NCBI GenBank assembly: GCA_016748015.1
Contig: JAAOMT010000414.1
Span: forward strand, 164,353-228,352
Reading direction: 5' to 3'
DNA: 64,000 nt
DNA from: Geosiphon pyriformis
Taxonomy: Eukaryota; Glomeromycota; Glomeromycetes; Archaeosporales; Geosiphonaceae
The position numbers and the translations under genes are program-made. This document shows, in pieces, positions 1-12,597 of this stretch (positions are counted from its first letter, which is position 1; the number at the start of each line of letters is the position of its first letter). Below the pieces are notes generated by a model. That model ran no database searches and had not been told where the DNA came from. It saw nothing but the letters and a program-made list of their open reading frames with translations.

Positions 1-893
1 AAAATGGCCAGAAGCAAAAGCCATTCAAAAAACAGATATGGAATCCATTGCCAAATTCATTCATCAAGATCTAATTTGTTAACATGAATATCCAAAAAAA
101 CTACTATTAGATTAAAGAACTCACTTTGTAAACAAAACACTAGCAGAAATAAGTCAAAGATTTGGAATCAAAAAACCATTATTGTCATCATACTATCCAC
201 AAACAAATGGGTTAGTTGAAAGATTTAACAGAACATTGTGTAAAGCAATTGCCAAAATCAACCAAAAAAACCAGGACAAATGGGATTTGTTTATACCATT
301 AGTATTATTTGCTTATCAGACAATAAAGCAAAATACTACACAAGCAACATTATTTGAATTAGTATATGGTAAAATAGCAACATTACCAATTGAAATAGAA
401 ATCAATACATATCCAACTAAACCAATAACAGAAAACAAATTTCAAGAAACATTGTTAAGAAGAACATATGACTTAATAGAAACACTAAAAAACAAATAGC
501 AAAAAGCAGCTAATAATATTCAAAAAGCACAAGAAAAACAAAAAGAAAGACATAATAACCAACTACTAAATAAACCAGTTGAAATTAAGATTGGAGACAA
601 AGTATTTCTATATCATACCAAAGCAGAAAAACAATGGAGTAGAAAATTTGACCCCAAATAAGACAGACTATTTTACATAAAAGAAATTCTTGGAAATGGA
701 GTTTATAAATTAAGATTGAACAACAAAATCTTAACCAAAGCAACACATAGTAATTAACTGAAACCATATCACCATATAGTGTCACCATCCACCAGTAATA
801 TTCCACAATTAGAAGTACAAAGAATACTAATTCAACCAGATAAGATTCTATAAGATTTAGAACCAATCATTATCATTGACACTAATATGTCAA
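1..893 (+). pseudogene. Ty3/gypsy integrase, C-terminal part (element A, broken, runs off left edge)
   Basis: Core and C-terminal part of a retrotransposon integrase, the enzyme that joins element cDNA to the chromosome. The longest open piece is 182-499 and includes HPQTNGLVERFN-like residues (here YYPQTNGLVERFN), which carry the third acidic residue of the DDE triad. The second Asp region reads LLLD followed by a stop. Around 590-770 the GPY/F-like C-terminal module is recognisable (GDKVFLYHTKAEKQWSRKFD). Stops sit where related copies have Arg, Gln or Trp (for example TAA for CGA near 78, TAG for TGG), the result of C:G to T:A transitions. ORF3 and an LTR follow directly, so this is the 3' end of a plus-strand element whose 5' part lies outside the window. 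Confidence 0.9.
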
Positions 894-950
894 ATTAAAC
901 AACTAAAAAAATATAAAGACATTGTAAACATGACAAAAGACAACAGAAAA

Positions 951-1579
951 ATAAAAATTATTAACAACATCTATTTACTAGCACAACAATTCTTTCAACT
1001 AATCCAACAACAAAAAATAGAAATTACAATCAATTAATAAACCATTAGATACAAAAACACCAGAAAGAGACTATGAGATAAAGTACAAAGAAAAACAGAA
1101 AACACTATTGAAAAAATAATCACAAAAGTGAAATTGACAATAGAAACACAACTAAAAGTCATTCAATATTCAGAGTTGACAATAGAAACATGGAATTGGT
1201 GGACACAACAATTTCCAAAAAACTTTTGCTATTTCCACTTGGGACAACATCTGAATATTCAGAACTTATATACAAATAAAACAAAATGATTATTTGATAC
1301 AACAATACTACAACAACTGGAGAAATTTGTGGAAAAAAACAATCTAACAACATAAACAAGAGCCATCTATCAATTACATACTGGATTTCAAGACCAACCT
1401 GAAATCTTACTTAATCTAACAATGAACACTATCACTATTAACCAAATAGAAAAAATAGCCAATGCCCAATTTGAAAAATTACAGAACAAGATAACTCAAG
1501 TAATTTTCAAAAAAAAGTTCAAGAAATACTCAAAGATGGTGAACTAAAATTAGAAAATTTTGATGGAGCTCAATATTAA
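951..1579 (+). pseudogene. ORF3 of element A (unknown protein after integrase)
   Basis: A region of about 210 codons between integrase and the 3' LTR. It aligns by eye with the equivalent regions at 13452-14081, 17998-18627 and 46964-47586. Readable parts include NIYLLAQQFFQLIQQQ near the start and NIQNLYTNKTK, then a helical Gln-rich stretch ending in LHTGFQDQPEILLN and NAQFEKLQNKITQ. The ATG is degraded to ATA at 951, and there is at least one frameshift plus several stops. It resembles no gag or pol domain I know. No signal peptide or membrane segment is evident, so an env role is not supported. The stop codon lies at the polypurine tract before the LTR. Confidence 0.65.
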
Positions 1580-1593
1580 AAAGAAGAAAATAA

Positions 1594-2331
1594 TGTTATA
1601 CATAGAATATAAGAAGTATATTAGCATATAAATTAACCAATTAAAAGTAGCCAGAGTAAATGTAAAATTCCAGAATTTTTCTCAAAGGAATTGCAGAATT
1701 CCAGGAATTGAAGAATCTCAATTATATATATATAGCAGTAGTATTAGAAGAAAAAAAACAAACCTCTCAGTTTAAATTTGATTTAAACAACCTTTTTATT
1801 CACAAATATCAATAAATAACTATTCACTATTTTAATTTATTTTCCACTATCAATATTTCATGTTAATAATAACTAATACTTAACCACACTGAAACAATAG
1901 CTCTTGATTACAGCTATTGACAAGATACTAACATTTATTGTCTTGGCTTATTTCTTTATTTTCTTTTATTTTTTTTTTTTATTTTTTTTTGTTATTTCTT
2001 TTTGTTTTACTAATTGATTAAGAATTAAAAAGTGCTAAGTTACAAACATCATAAAAACTGGTAAAAGACCCATGAAACAAGGGTAAAACACTCATAATTG
2101 AAGATAGCTTACCAGGAGAATTACCACCCACCACATTGAAAAAAAAATTTGACAGAATTGTGATTTTAGGAGACTACTGAAACAATAATTGAATCTTTGT
2201 TCATTATACAAAAGACTTAATTAAAACCTTCAGATTACGAAAACCTTCAGAAACCAACATTATTAAATCAATTAAGCACCAAGTTACAGGTTTGTTATTT
2301 GCTTTGAGACTCCAAATAATTACTTATAATA
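1594..2331 (+). repeat. 3' LTR of element A
   Basis: Starts TGTTATAC (from TGTTACTC) just after the purine tract AAAAAGAAGAAAATAA and ends CTTATAATA (from GTAACA). It contains the family landmarks in order: a short GGAATTCC-type minisatellite (about 1660-1715), a TATATATATA box (about 1720), a conserved GACCAATAGCTCTTGAT-like segment, and the U5 motif AAGCACCAAGTTACAGG (about 2274-2290). It matches the other LTRs of the family in the window. Confidence 0.85.
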
Positions 2332-2639
2332 TCAGCTTTTAAATATTTTTAACAATATCTCCAAAATAAATTCAAATTTAACATTATTATTAATAATATT
2401 GATCTTAATAGTTCAATAAAAAAAAACTTAAATTTAATGCCAAACAATTTTAATAGACTGATTTTTTAGTTGATTACAAATATATTGTTCATTATAAACC
2501 AAATAAATTACACACCAATATGAATAATCTTTTAAAAATAAGACAAAATTAATACCACACCAATTATATCACAATTTACTAGCTTAATAACAACAAATAA
2601 TGAATTTTAAAAACTATAATAACATTAAAATTACTTAAA
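2332..2639. other. AT-rich spacer, nothing recognised
   Basis: Very AT-rich sequence between the LTR of element A and a decayed integrase. No ORF, repeat or RNA gene could be supported. It may be further decayed pol sequence of the remnant at 2640-3726. Confidence 0.5.
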
Positions 2640-3726
2640 AACTCTTATTATATCAAAAAATTAGTTTTTAATTAAAAAACATTAATTACAATATTAATTA
2701 AAACAATATTTCTTTTATTACAATAAAATTTATTATTAGAATTATAGAAATTTAACCAATTTATTCAGATTAGTACAAGAAAATAAGAAAAAAACAATTA
2801 TATACAACATATATACAAACTTATTTTTAGCATATTTAAAAAAAAATAGTATAATTCAAAGAACATTAGAACATTATTTTTGGTCTTACATACAAAAATA
2901 CATTTAACAATACATAAAATTATGTAATAATTGTTAAAAAAAAGGAGGAATTTGTTTTATCAAACTTTTAAATTCAATTAAAGTTGAACAGCTTTTTAAC
3001 AGAATAGAAATTGATTTAATTAAACCACTATTTATTATCACTCAAAAAAATTGTTATATTGCAGTTGTAATAGATTATCTTACTAAATAGCCCAAAACTA
3101 AAGCTATCCAAAAAGCAAATGCAAAATTAATAGCAAATTTCATCTATAAAAATATCATTTGTAAACACAAATATTTAATTGAACTTTTATTTAATCAAAA
3201 AACATATTTTGTGAACAACTTAATACAAAAAATTAATGAATAATTTAATATTAAAAAATTACTATTATTATCTTATTACTCATAAACAAATAAATTTATA
3301 AAACAATTTAACCAAATACTGTGTAAATTATTAACTAAAGTCTCAACTAATTTTGAGTAAAAATAAAATATCTTTATTCTATTAGTGTTACTAGTCTATA
3401 AAACACTAAAACAAAATATTATGAAACATATACTATTTTATTTATTTATTAAGTTTTAATAAGTATAACCCAATTATTATTTAAAAATTAAGAACAAATT
3501 AAGTGTTCTAATACTAAATATAGTTCACATACTTTCTATATATAATTAATTACTTGAAGCAATTTAAACTATATAATATTAATATCTTAAAAGAAAACTT
3601 ATCCAAAAAAGACATCTTTTAACTAATTTTAAACAATATAACATTATTATTAACCAATTCAATTAGCCATTTAGCTGTTTTTAAGACATCAATTTTAATA
3701 TTAATAGGCTCATATTTCTATAATAA
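2640..3726 (+). pseudogene. Decayed gypsy integrase remnant (element F)
   Basis: Heavily mutated integrase, readable only by comparison. The HHCC region is seen as TLEHYFWSYIQKYI then CNNC near 2860-2935. The catalytic core is seen as RIEIDLIKPLFIITQKNCYI, then VIDYLTK-stop-PKTKAIQKA, and FNQKTYFVNN near 3195-3220. The Trp of LTKWPE is TAG. Base composition is near saturation for A+T, so this is one of the oldest elements here. It is cut on the right by the 5' LTR of element E. Its continuation is not seen beyond 11418, where a LINE remnant begins. Confidence 0.75.
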
Positions 3727-4463
3727 TGTTATGGTTAAAATTCATAGTTTTTATTAGTAATTATATATATTAGCCACTAATATTACATAATTAGTTATTC
3801 TATTTTTAGATAGTAATTATTAATTTGATCAATAATCTAATTAATAACTTAATTATTAACCTAATTATTGATTTAATCATTGATCTAATCATTAATTTAA
3901 TTAATAACTTGGTTATTGACTACTTTTAATAACTATATAAATAATAAGTCTCTTAACTATAGAAAAACATGATAAAAGTAACAAAATAAAATCCACTATT
4001 AATTATTATTTTTTATATTGTTTATTTCTTTTTCTTTACTTTCAAGTATTTGAACATTATAAAATAAAAAATTACTTATTGGTCTTTATATACTTTATCT
4101 TTTTTTTTTCTTAATTTGTATTGTTAGAATTAGTTTAAGAAGTAATTGCTTGTTTTTGTAATTTATTGAATAAAAAAATAATTAAAAAACATAACAATAC
4201 CTATTATTGATTCTAAAAATTACTGAATTAAAACATAAAATAATAGCAGCAGTATTATTTTGTTAACAATTATAGACTATTTCTCTATCTTTAGATTCTC
4301 AAAAAAGATTTACAACTGTAATTTTTATAAGACTAATTATACACATTGAATTTTTACTTATTCAATTTACTTTTTTATTGTAATTCTCTCTTTGATTAAT
4401 TTTATTATCCTACAATTATGTTTTTTCTTGCTATCTATTAGTTTATTACTTTAATTCATAATA
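3727..4463 (+). repeat. 5' LTR of element E
   Basis: Begins TGTTATGG and ends CATAATA; aligns over its whole length with 10723-11418. It contains a run of degenerate ATTGATCTAATTATTAACTT-like units (about 3820-3920) and a TATATAAATAATAAG box near 3930. The downstream leader starts with AGTGCTTTC, close to the primer-site consensus of the other family. Confidence 0.75.
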
Positions 4464-5039
4464 TAAAAGTAGTGCTTTCTATAAGGTTATCAAAATCCAT
4501 TTATTTTTTTATTGTATGGGTAATTATTTATATATGCTATAACAATTAAAAAAATACTTTGTAATACATAATAAAAACAACTTAGATTTTATTAAACTCA
4601 ATTTTCTGCTTTTTTAATTAATTTGTTTTTCTGTTAAAAAACAATTCAGTAGACAATTTCAAGATTTTTGGAACTGGTTTCTAAATAAGCATTCAGCTAA
4701 AATCTATATAGCTTATACAAGCTATTTCTTTAATTAAATTTATTTTGAAGAAATTTTCAAAAAATAAAACAACTATATTAATCAACTTTTATATTCAATA
4801 ATCTTTGACTAACAGTTTTCTGATTTCGAATATCTGAATTATCAAATTCATATTTGGATTGCTGCTTACTAGTTAATTAAAACATCTTTTGAAACAAAAA
4901 AAAAAGCTATTAAACCACTTTTGTTTTTGATTTTTTTTCAAGTAAATCAAACTATTTCACACAAACAGTTACCTCTGAACCAATAGCTACTAACTCTATG
5001 TAAACAAACATCTTGGCTGTTTTCCAAGATATACAAACT
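4464..5039 (+). pseudogene. Leader and gag N-terminal region of element E
   Basis: AT-rich region between the 5' LTR and the recognisable gag core. Short readable stretches (for example RQFQDFWNWFLNKHSAKIYI near 4640-4710) suggest degraded coding sequence in the gag frame, but no start codon or domain can be assigned. I place it in the element because it is bounded by the LTR and by gag. Confidence 0.4.
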
Positions 5040-6010
5040 GCTTTAAGATAAAAAAAACAATACTTAACTATAATTATTTAAAGATAATGTCCAAAACCCA
5101 ATTGAATAGTTAGATGACTTTGAAAAAACAGCCACAGCCAACCAATATGATGTTAGCTACAAGTTCCAAATTGTTGGTAACTATTTACAAGACTTTTTTG
5201 CTACTTGGTTTTTACAAAAAACTAATGTTGGTGCTTATTAAAAATTATTAGATAGACACTAACAAATACTGAAAAAAAAAACATTTTTTTTATTATTTGG
5301 TTTTAAAATAAATTCAGAATCCCAATTTTAATATTCAAATAGCACATGGAATTAAAAAAAAGAACTCAAAGCCCAGAAAAAATAATAACTAAATATGCTA
5401 AAGCAATAAAAAATTTAATTAAATAGGTAGATTTTAGAAAAAATTAAACAGAAAAGTAAAAGATTTATTTTTTACAAAAAGATTAAAAACTGACTTATTT
5501 TATTTTTTTGGTCTTTCTTGGTCCTGAAAAATAATTCTACAATAGATATGGCTATTAAGTTTACACAAAAAATGCATTTGGAATTAATACTTCCAGTTTT
5601 TGCTTTTGCTTTTATTTTGGCTCTTGCTCTTTAAATAACTGCTACCTTTTTTACTGTTCAAACCCAAAACTTTAATAAACAATTAATAAATAAATTTATA
5701 GCTAATCTTACATAGTTATTAGAGCCTTTGGCATAAGCAGTTAGAAATAACTAACAATAACAAAACCCAGATTTAAATTACACTATAATCAGTTTTAACA
5801 ACTATTATATTAAAGACAGCAAAATTGTGACTTATCTGTATACTATTATTGTAGATTAACTGGATATTTTTCAAAAAATTGCAACAATTTTTTATTGCTT
5901 TCTTCAGCTTTTAAAAACAATAACAACCAGAATAATAAATTTATTAACAACAATGCTTTCAATTAAAGACTTAATCATATTAACATCAATTTTTTTGGAG
6001 AAAATCTTTT
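5040..6010 (+). pseudogene. gag of element E (capsid core plus CCHC)
   Basis: Degraded retrotransposon gag, the structural protein that packages element RNA. Capsid landmarks are LDDFEKTATANQYDVSYKFQ then IVGNYLQDFFATWF (about 5112-5215), followed by KIITKYAKAIKNLIK. A knuckle remnant with spacing like C-x2-C-x4-H-x4-C is seen near 5840-5880 (YYCRLTGYFSKNCN). Many stops replace Gln and Trp. The same gag family occurs as a fragment at 48950-49116. Confidence 0.7.
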
Positions 6011-6114
6011 AGTTAAAGCCACTGTTTATTAGTTTTTAAACTAATAGACACATTTTCAAAGAATAAAAGTACAAGCCAATCAGAAAAAACCTCTTTTATG
6101 CTTTTAATCTAACT

Positions 6115-6870
6115 TATAATAACCATAATATGAATAAACTAACTATTGATTTTTTTGACTTAACAAGAAAAAAAAAAAAAACTAAAGTTGATTTTGCTCT
6201 AAACTTTAATAAAGATTTTATATTAATTTTTAATAATAATAAGCCACTAAAAGCTAAAGTTTTTAAAAATTCTCCAAAGTTAAAACTTTCAGAAATCATA
6301 CAAAAATCTGGACCTTATTTTGTTGTTAAAAACCTTATAAAAACTCCAGCACACATTATTTTTGACTAATTAATAACTTATCCACAGTTCAGAAAAGATT
6401 TTTATAAATCTTTAATTCTAAAAAAAAGCATCAAAGACCAAAAAATACTTTTGTCAAGCTGGATTTGTTAACAATAGCAATATTATCTCTCTGATTTGTA
6501 AAGCCCAAATGGCTGGTTATTTTATTAATTTGATTCTAAATAGTAGATTATTTGTTAGTGTTATTGTCAAACATTTTTTTAAAATTATTAGTAGAAAAAT
6601 TAATGAACTTTTAACTTGTCTTATGATTAATATGCATGAAAATAAAAAAAAGTCTAAATATTATCAAAGCTGTTTCTGTTTATATTAATAGCATTAGTAT
6701 TAAAACTAACATAAAAGTATTTGAAGTTAAGAAATACATTATTATTGTTGGCAATAAGTAGCTTAAGAAAGCAAAAGCTTTGCTTGATTATAAGCTGTGT
6801 AAATTAATTATCAAATATAGTAAGAAGTCTATTGTGGTAAGTACTACTATTAAACAACTCCTTTAGTATT
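6115..6870 (+). pseudogene. Retropepsin-like protease of element E
   Basis: Follows gag. The open part 6130-6369 (79 codons) is the N-terminal linker. The aspartic protease follows near 6490-6640 as CKAQMAGYFINLILNSRLF, where the catalytic DSG has become NSR by transitions. The second half is recognisable as KAVSVYINSISIKTNIKVFE, then YIIIVGNKWLKKAKALLDYK near 6730-6800. This order (flap, then NEWL-type segment) is typical of gypsy PR. Inactive. Confidence 0.7.
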
Positions 6871-7009
6871 AAAACAAAGCCCAGAAGAAGATAAATTAAA
6901 TGATAAAAAAATGATGAAGAAGAAAACAAAAAAAAACTGCTAAACTTGTTTATACTATCTTTATCAGTAATAACAAATCATTGAATAATATTAAAGCAGA
7001 CAAAAAAAA

Positions 7010-8530
7010 ATTATTGTAAATAACAAAATGATCTGTTGGTCTTATTATGACATACTCAAAAAAACCTTTGACCAAAAACTTAGCAAAAAAGCCAAATACA
7101 GTTATTAGTAATATGGTTCTTGTGTTTAGTGCTAATATAATAAACTATTGTATTTTTTTAATAATAAATGCAAATTTTGTCTTATTTTCTACAAAGATTG
7201 AGAACTTATTAGCTTAATACCAAGAAAAAAATAAAAGAAATACAAAAGTTTTTTAAGAATAAACTATCTGAGATACAATTATTAACAATAAAACAAAAAA
7301 ATCTTTTTTAAAAGAAAAAAAATAGACATTGAAAACTTGCTGGCAAAAAACATTCCAATTATCTTAAAAAAAATGATACTTCTGGATGTACTTATGTGAT
7401 ACAATACACTATTAATACTAGAGAAACTTGTTTTATCTACTTAAAGCCTTATTAATTTAATTGCCACAATAATGAATTTATTAAAAAAAAATAAGCCAGA
7501 TGAAAAATCTTGAATTCATATAAAAATTAAGAATGAATAGGTCTTTTTAATTGTAATAGTATTCAAAAAAAATGAAATTCTATGCTTTTATGTTGATTAC
7601 TGTTAATTAAATACTATTACTAAAAGAAATATGTATTTACTTTCAAAAATTGATGCAATGTTAAATCAATTTAATAGTGCTGCTTTTTTCTCAACTATTA
7701 ATTTAACTACTGAATTCTAACAAATAGAAATGAATTCAAAAAGCAGAAAAAAAACTGTCATTATTACCAAGTATAGCATATATAAATTTACAATCATGTT
7801 TTTTGGTTTTACCAATGCTTTTTCTACTTTTTAATACTTAATAAACAAAATATTTGAATCAGTAAAAGAAAACTTTGTTTTGGTCTATTTGAACAACATA
7901 ATAATATATTTAAAAACCTAAAATAAATACCTTAAACATTTACAAAAGATTTTTAATCTCTTTAGAAATACTGATCTTAAGATTAATTCAAGCAAATCTT
8001 TTTTTGAATATTAATTTACTTAGTTTTTTAAATATCTTATTATAAAAGATAAAATTTTTCTTGATTCAATCAAAATTAAAAAAGTCTAAAACATTAAACA
8101 ACCAATAAATATTCATGAATTACACTCTTTTCTTGGATTAATATTTTATTATTGCAAATTTTTCAAAATTTTTTCAAAAATTGCCTTTTTATTCAATCAG
8201 CTATTTAAAAAAACTGTTAATTATTATTAGAGTACACATCAAAAAAAAGCTTTTAAAACTCTAAAGAAAAAACTAATTATTAAACCAATTCTTAAACAAT
8301 CTTATCTGAATTAATTTTTCATTTTTTATATTAATATATCTGGCTTTGAATTTGGTGTTGTTTTATTTCAGAAAGATAAAATAAAAAAAAACATGTTATA
8401 GCTTATGCTAGCAGATTTTTTTTTTCAGCAGAACAAAATTATTCAATAACTAAACAGAAATACTTAATAGTAGTATAGTCTATTAGTTATTAAAGTAAGT
8501 ATTTTCTTGGTATAAAATTCTTAATAATAA
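7010..8530 (+). pseudogene. RT-RNase H of element E with upstream zinc segment
   Basis: The segment 7020-7220 holds ICWSYYDILKKTFDQKLSKK then a cysteine-rich patch ending CKFCLIFYKD, a zinc-binding-looking module before RT. RT proper runs about 7330-8100: MYLLSKIDAMLNQF, FFSTINLTTEF, the active-site segment FVLVYLNNIIIYLK (YLDD changed to YLNN), then FLGLIFYYCKFFKIF. RNase H follows to about 8530 (FFIFYINISGFEFGVVLFQK). Frequent stops and frameshifts make it non-functional. The Asn residues fit G-to-A change on the coding strand. Confidence 0.8.
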
Positions 8531-8979
8531 CAGATTACCAAGTTTTGGTTTGGCTGTACAATAAAAAAAAGCTAAAACACAAATAAATAACTCACTAAAT
8601 ACTTTATCTAGATGAATTTGACTATAATATACAATATTGTAAAAGATCTTATTATTAAAACATTAATGTTTTCTTTGGACTTATCATTCAGTAATAATAC
8701 AATCTTTCCAAAACAAACCAATCTAATTATTAATAACTTTTCTTAAAAAAAACATGATAATAGACTTAAACAACTACTTTGTTTTAATAAAATTTTTGGG
8801 TAAAAGACAATACTTATTGAACTGTACTTAATATTAAAAAAAATATTTGTATAAACAATCAAATTTTTATTTAATTTATCAGAATTAATTTTACAAAAAA
8901 AATAGAAAAGATTTTGACCACTTCTAAAAAGTCATTAAATTTAAAAAAAGAGATATTATAATTTATATATGTATATTAA

Positions 8980-9960
8980 TTTATTAATTGAACATTGAAA
9001 AAACAAAAACAATTCAGAAAATTTTTACTTACTATTATTAATTTATCTTGGAAAAAAACATTGTTGAATATATTAAAATCTGTAATACTTGTCAAAGAAA
9101 AAAAAAACCCAATTACAAAGAAAACATCTATCCAATTTTTATTGTTTAACTATTTAACAGAATTGGTATAAATGTTGTTAGACTTTTAATTATAACTCCT
9201 AATAACAATAAATATATTATTACAACTACCAACTATATTACAAAGTAAATAAAAGCAAAAGCTACTTTAGATTAAACAATAGTTTTTATTGTTAATTTTA
9301 TTTATAAAAATATTATTTGTCATTATGGCTGTCCCAAAAAACTTTTATCTAATAAAAAAAGAGCTTTTATCAGTATACTGGTTAAAAAACTTTATAAAAA
9401 AATAAAAATATATTATAAATTCTTTTTTTATTATTATTCTCAAACAAATAGCCTAGTAAAATATTTTAATAAAACACTATGTAAAATTTTAGCCAAAATT
9501 AATAAAAAAACAAACTTATAAAACAAAATACTGTTTTTAGCTTTATTTGCTTATAAGACTGTAAATTATGATATAACAAGTTATAAATCTTTTTATTTGC
9601 TCTATAGACAAATAACAATACTATCAATAGAAATTAATATTGAAACAATATTTTTTAAAGAAATTACAATAAGAAATTACAAAAACATTTTGCAAAAAAA
9701 TCTTGACTTCTTAGTAAAGATATGAATAATTGTTTTTGAAAAAATAAAACAGTTTTAAGAGAAGCTTAAAAAAAAAAGCTTATAAAACATTTTTTTTGAG
9801 TATTAATAATTTAGTTTTAGAATATTACTTAAACAGAGACAATATTTATAGTGATAAATTTTCTAATTAATAAAAAGAACTTTTTTTAATCAAAAAAGGT
9901 TTGAATAATAGTTTTTATATCTTATAGGATCAATATAAAACAATCTTTAATAATTGTTCT
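8980..9960 (+). pseudogene. Integrase of element E
   Basis: HHCC zinc domain end seen as ICNTCQRKK (about 9080-9105). The DDE core is seen as RIGINVVRLLIITPNNNKYI (first Asp lost to Asn), then CHYGCPKKLLSNKKRAFI (second Asp lost), YYSQTNSLVKYFNKTLCKIL (Glu lost to Lys), and LFAYKTVNYDITSYKSFYLL. All three catalytic acids are gone, each by a transition. The C-terminal region fades near 9960. Confidence 0.8.
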
Positions 9961-10129
9961 GTTTATGGTACATAACTTAAAAAATATTACAAATAATCTA
10001 ATTGGTTATTTGTTGTGATAATACCAACTCAAATAATTAAAAAAAATCAGAGATAAATAAATGCACTATTTTCAAAACAGAGATATTTTCAATTGATATA
10101 AACAATTATTTCTTAAATTAAAATATTCA

Positions 10130-10570
10130 AAACACTTTTTATATTCTCTATAAATATTGAATCAAAAATTATCCAAACACTATTTTGATCATTGGAAAAC
10201 AAATAACTATACTAATAACAATAAAATACATACTGTTATTAAACCAAAGAAAACCACTACTAAAAGAAAAAAAATTAATAGCAAAATAGATAAATATATG
10301 CTTAAAAATATAAAAGCAAACATACTATTATTTTTCAATACACTTGGAAAAACAATTAAAAAAATTTTGTCTATAGACAAAAACTTGTCATATAAAAGAC
10401 AACTAAAGCTCTATAGTCAACTTGAAAAAATCATAAAAAACATGAAGCTTATAAAGAAAACAACTTTAAAAATACAAATAAAAATTCTAAATATTATATA
10501 GTTAAATGTTTCAAGAGTTTTGACTATTGCTAAAAAAACCAAAACTCTTATACAAAAATTTGGTTTCTTA
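10130..10570 (+). pseudogene. 3'-terminal ORF of element E, function unknown
   Basis: An open stretch (10157-10501, 114 codons, first codon TTG rather than ATG) rich in Lys, Asn and Ile, in the position where the other family carries ORF3. Low complexity and AT bias make homology judgement impossible by eye. I annotate it for position only; its openness may be chance. Confidence 0.35.
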
Positions 10571-10722
10571 GATACAAAACTTATATTACCTTAAGTATTA
10601 TATATTTTATTTACAAAAAACTTCAACAAATTAATTAATTTTAAATTAAACAAAATCTTTCAAATAAACTACCTTATAAATAACTTGATTTTACCAAAGC
10701 TTAATCTCTTTAAAGAAGATAA

Positions 10723-11418
10723 TATTATAATTGAAATTAATAGTTTTTATTAATAATTACATGTATTAGCCACTGATATTACATAATTAACCACCTTATT
10801 TTTAAATAGTAATTATTGATCTGATTAATGACTTAATTATTGATCTAATTATTAACTTAATTATTAATTTGATCATTGATTATTTTTAATAGTTATATAA
10901 ATAATAAGTTTCTTAGTTATAAAAAAACATAATAAAAATAACAAAATAAAACTCATTATTAATTACTTCTTTTCATATTGCTTATTTTTTTTTCTTATCT
11001 TTAAGTATTTAAATATCTTAAGATAAAAAATTATTTATTGGTTTTCATATACCTTATTTTTTTTTTCTTGATTTGTATTATTAAAATTAGCCTAAGAAAT
11101 AGTTGCTTGCTTTTGTAATTTACTGAATAAAAAAATGATTAAAAAACACAATAATATCTGTTATTGATTCTAAAAATTGCCAAGTTAAAGCATAAAATAA
11201 TAGCAGTAGTGTTATTTTATTAATAATTGCAGACTATTTCTCTATCTTTAAATTTCCAAAAAAAATTTATAACTGTAATTTTTATGAAACTGATCATGCA
11301 CATTAAATTCTTACTTATTTAATTTGTTTCTTTATGTGATTCTCTCTTTAATTAATTTATTATTCTACAATTTTGTTTTTTTTTACTATTCAATAGCTTA
11401 TTATTCCAACCAATAACA
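10723..11418 (+). repeat. 3' LTR of element E
   Basis: Preceded by a purine tract (AAAGAAGATAA), begins TATTATAATTG (from TGTTATGG) and ends CAATAACA, followed by ATAA. It aligns with 3727-4463, with a net length difference of about 40 bp and many transition differences, so the insertion is old. Confidence 0.75.
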
Positions 11419-12597
11419 ATAATATCAAATTAAAAAACATATTATTATCAATAACAAACAAATCCATATAAGAGCCAGACAGATTAATATTCTTATAGCC
11501 ATACTTAGTTTTTAAAGCAATTATTTTTTGTTCCAATTTATTAACTACTTTGCTAAAAGCATTTATATATACCAAAATCTCATTGATCTTAAGATTAAAT
11601 ATACTATTTGAAACCAAATTCTCATTAACAAACTATTTAAATACAGCAATCAAAAAACTAACTGGCTTAATAATTAATTAGACTAATACAAAAAACTTGG
11701 CCAAATTAGATTCCAAAAAAACTAATTGAGAAAAACCATAAAGTTATCAATTATTATATTAGCAAAAAAACAAAACCAACCAGAAAACTAGAAATTAAAA
11801 GAGACATAAAAGCAGTACTCTTAACATAAAACTTAATACTAATAAAACAAGACACAAAAGTCTTAGAAGTTTTTAAAAAAAAATAAAAACATTTTATAAT
11901 CAACAGCCAAATAATTTAAGCTTTAATATTTAAAATAGCATTAGTATTCAAAAGTTTTTTACTAAATACAATACTTCTTTAAAGTATTAGTTTTAATAAT
12001 AATAACATTTAAATTATTCTGTAAACCAAATATGACCAAAGCAAACCAAAAACAACAACCAAAATTAAGTAAGTAAAAAATAAAACAAATTTAATTATTA
12101 ACTTAAAAAATAATATTACTGATTTTAAAAACAGTACAACCAGAAAAAAAGTTAATTAATTTGGTCTTAAACTTATTATAAGACAGAATAATTTTATTTT
12201 AATTTATTAAAAAAAATTTAAATATTATTTTTACTCAATAAAACTAATCAATAATTCAAAGTAAATACAACAGTATTTAAAATTTTAAAGTAAACAATTA
12301 TATATTATCAAATGTCAACAGACTTTAACATAATATAAATAACTTCTTCAAATATATTAAGTGTTATTTTAATATTGGTAACAAATATATTTAAAGATAT
12401 ATTACACAATACAACAACAGCAAAAAAAGAACCAGATTCAGAAACCACCAAAAATTTGGCAATTTTAAGAGTAATTAAATAAACAAAACTTCTAAGCTTA
12501 ATCAAAAACACAGTTTCTAAAAACTATTGAAAAGCAAATTCTATATAAAAAAGCTTTATATTGTTTTTTACAACTGACTTAGCATCCAAAAAACCAT
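11419..12597 (-). pseudogene. LINE ORF1 C-terminal part, copy 1
   Basis: Reading leftward from 12597 the frame gives GFLDAKSVVKNNIKLFYIEF, then LKIAKFLVVSESGS (12308-12511 is open), IIVYFKILNTVVFTLNY, and NKFKTKLINFFPGCTVFKIS. These are landmarks of an RRM/zinc-knuckle type ORF1 of a non-LTR retrotransposon, an RNA-binding chaperone. The end near 11390-11617 holds a coiled-coil-like segment (FSKVVNKLEQKIIALKTKYG). The upstream part of the same ORF lies at 32773-33550, across the insertion of element B. Family assignment rests on remembered similarity to fungal LINE ORFs. Confidence 0.6.

Larger units (their letters stand above)
3727..11418 (+). mobile_element. Old gypsy-type LTR retrotransposon, second family (element E)
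   Basis: Two directly repeated LTRs (3727-4463 and 10723-11418) enclose gag, retropepsin, a zinc-knuckle segment, RT/RNase H, integrase and a 3' ORF, all on the plus strand. Flanking tetranucleotides are ATAA on both sides, consistent with a 4-bp target duplication. In DNA this AT-rich that is weak support, and the flanks belong to different remnants (integrase left, LINE right). The RT active site reads YLNN (from YLDD) and the protease LNSRL (from LDSGS), so it is dead. Distinct from the dUTPase family: no dUTPase lies between PR and RT. Confidence 0.8.

Noticed and set aside
6114-6299. Minus-strand ORF opposite the element E protease linker
   Set aside because: Shadow of the plus-strand coding region 6130-6369.
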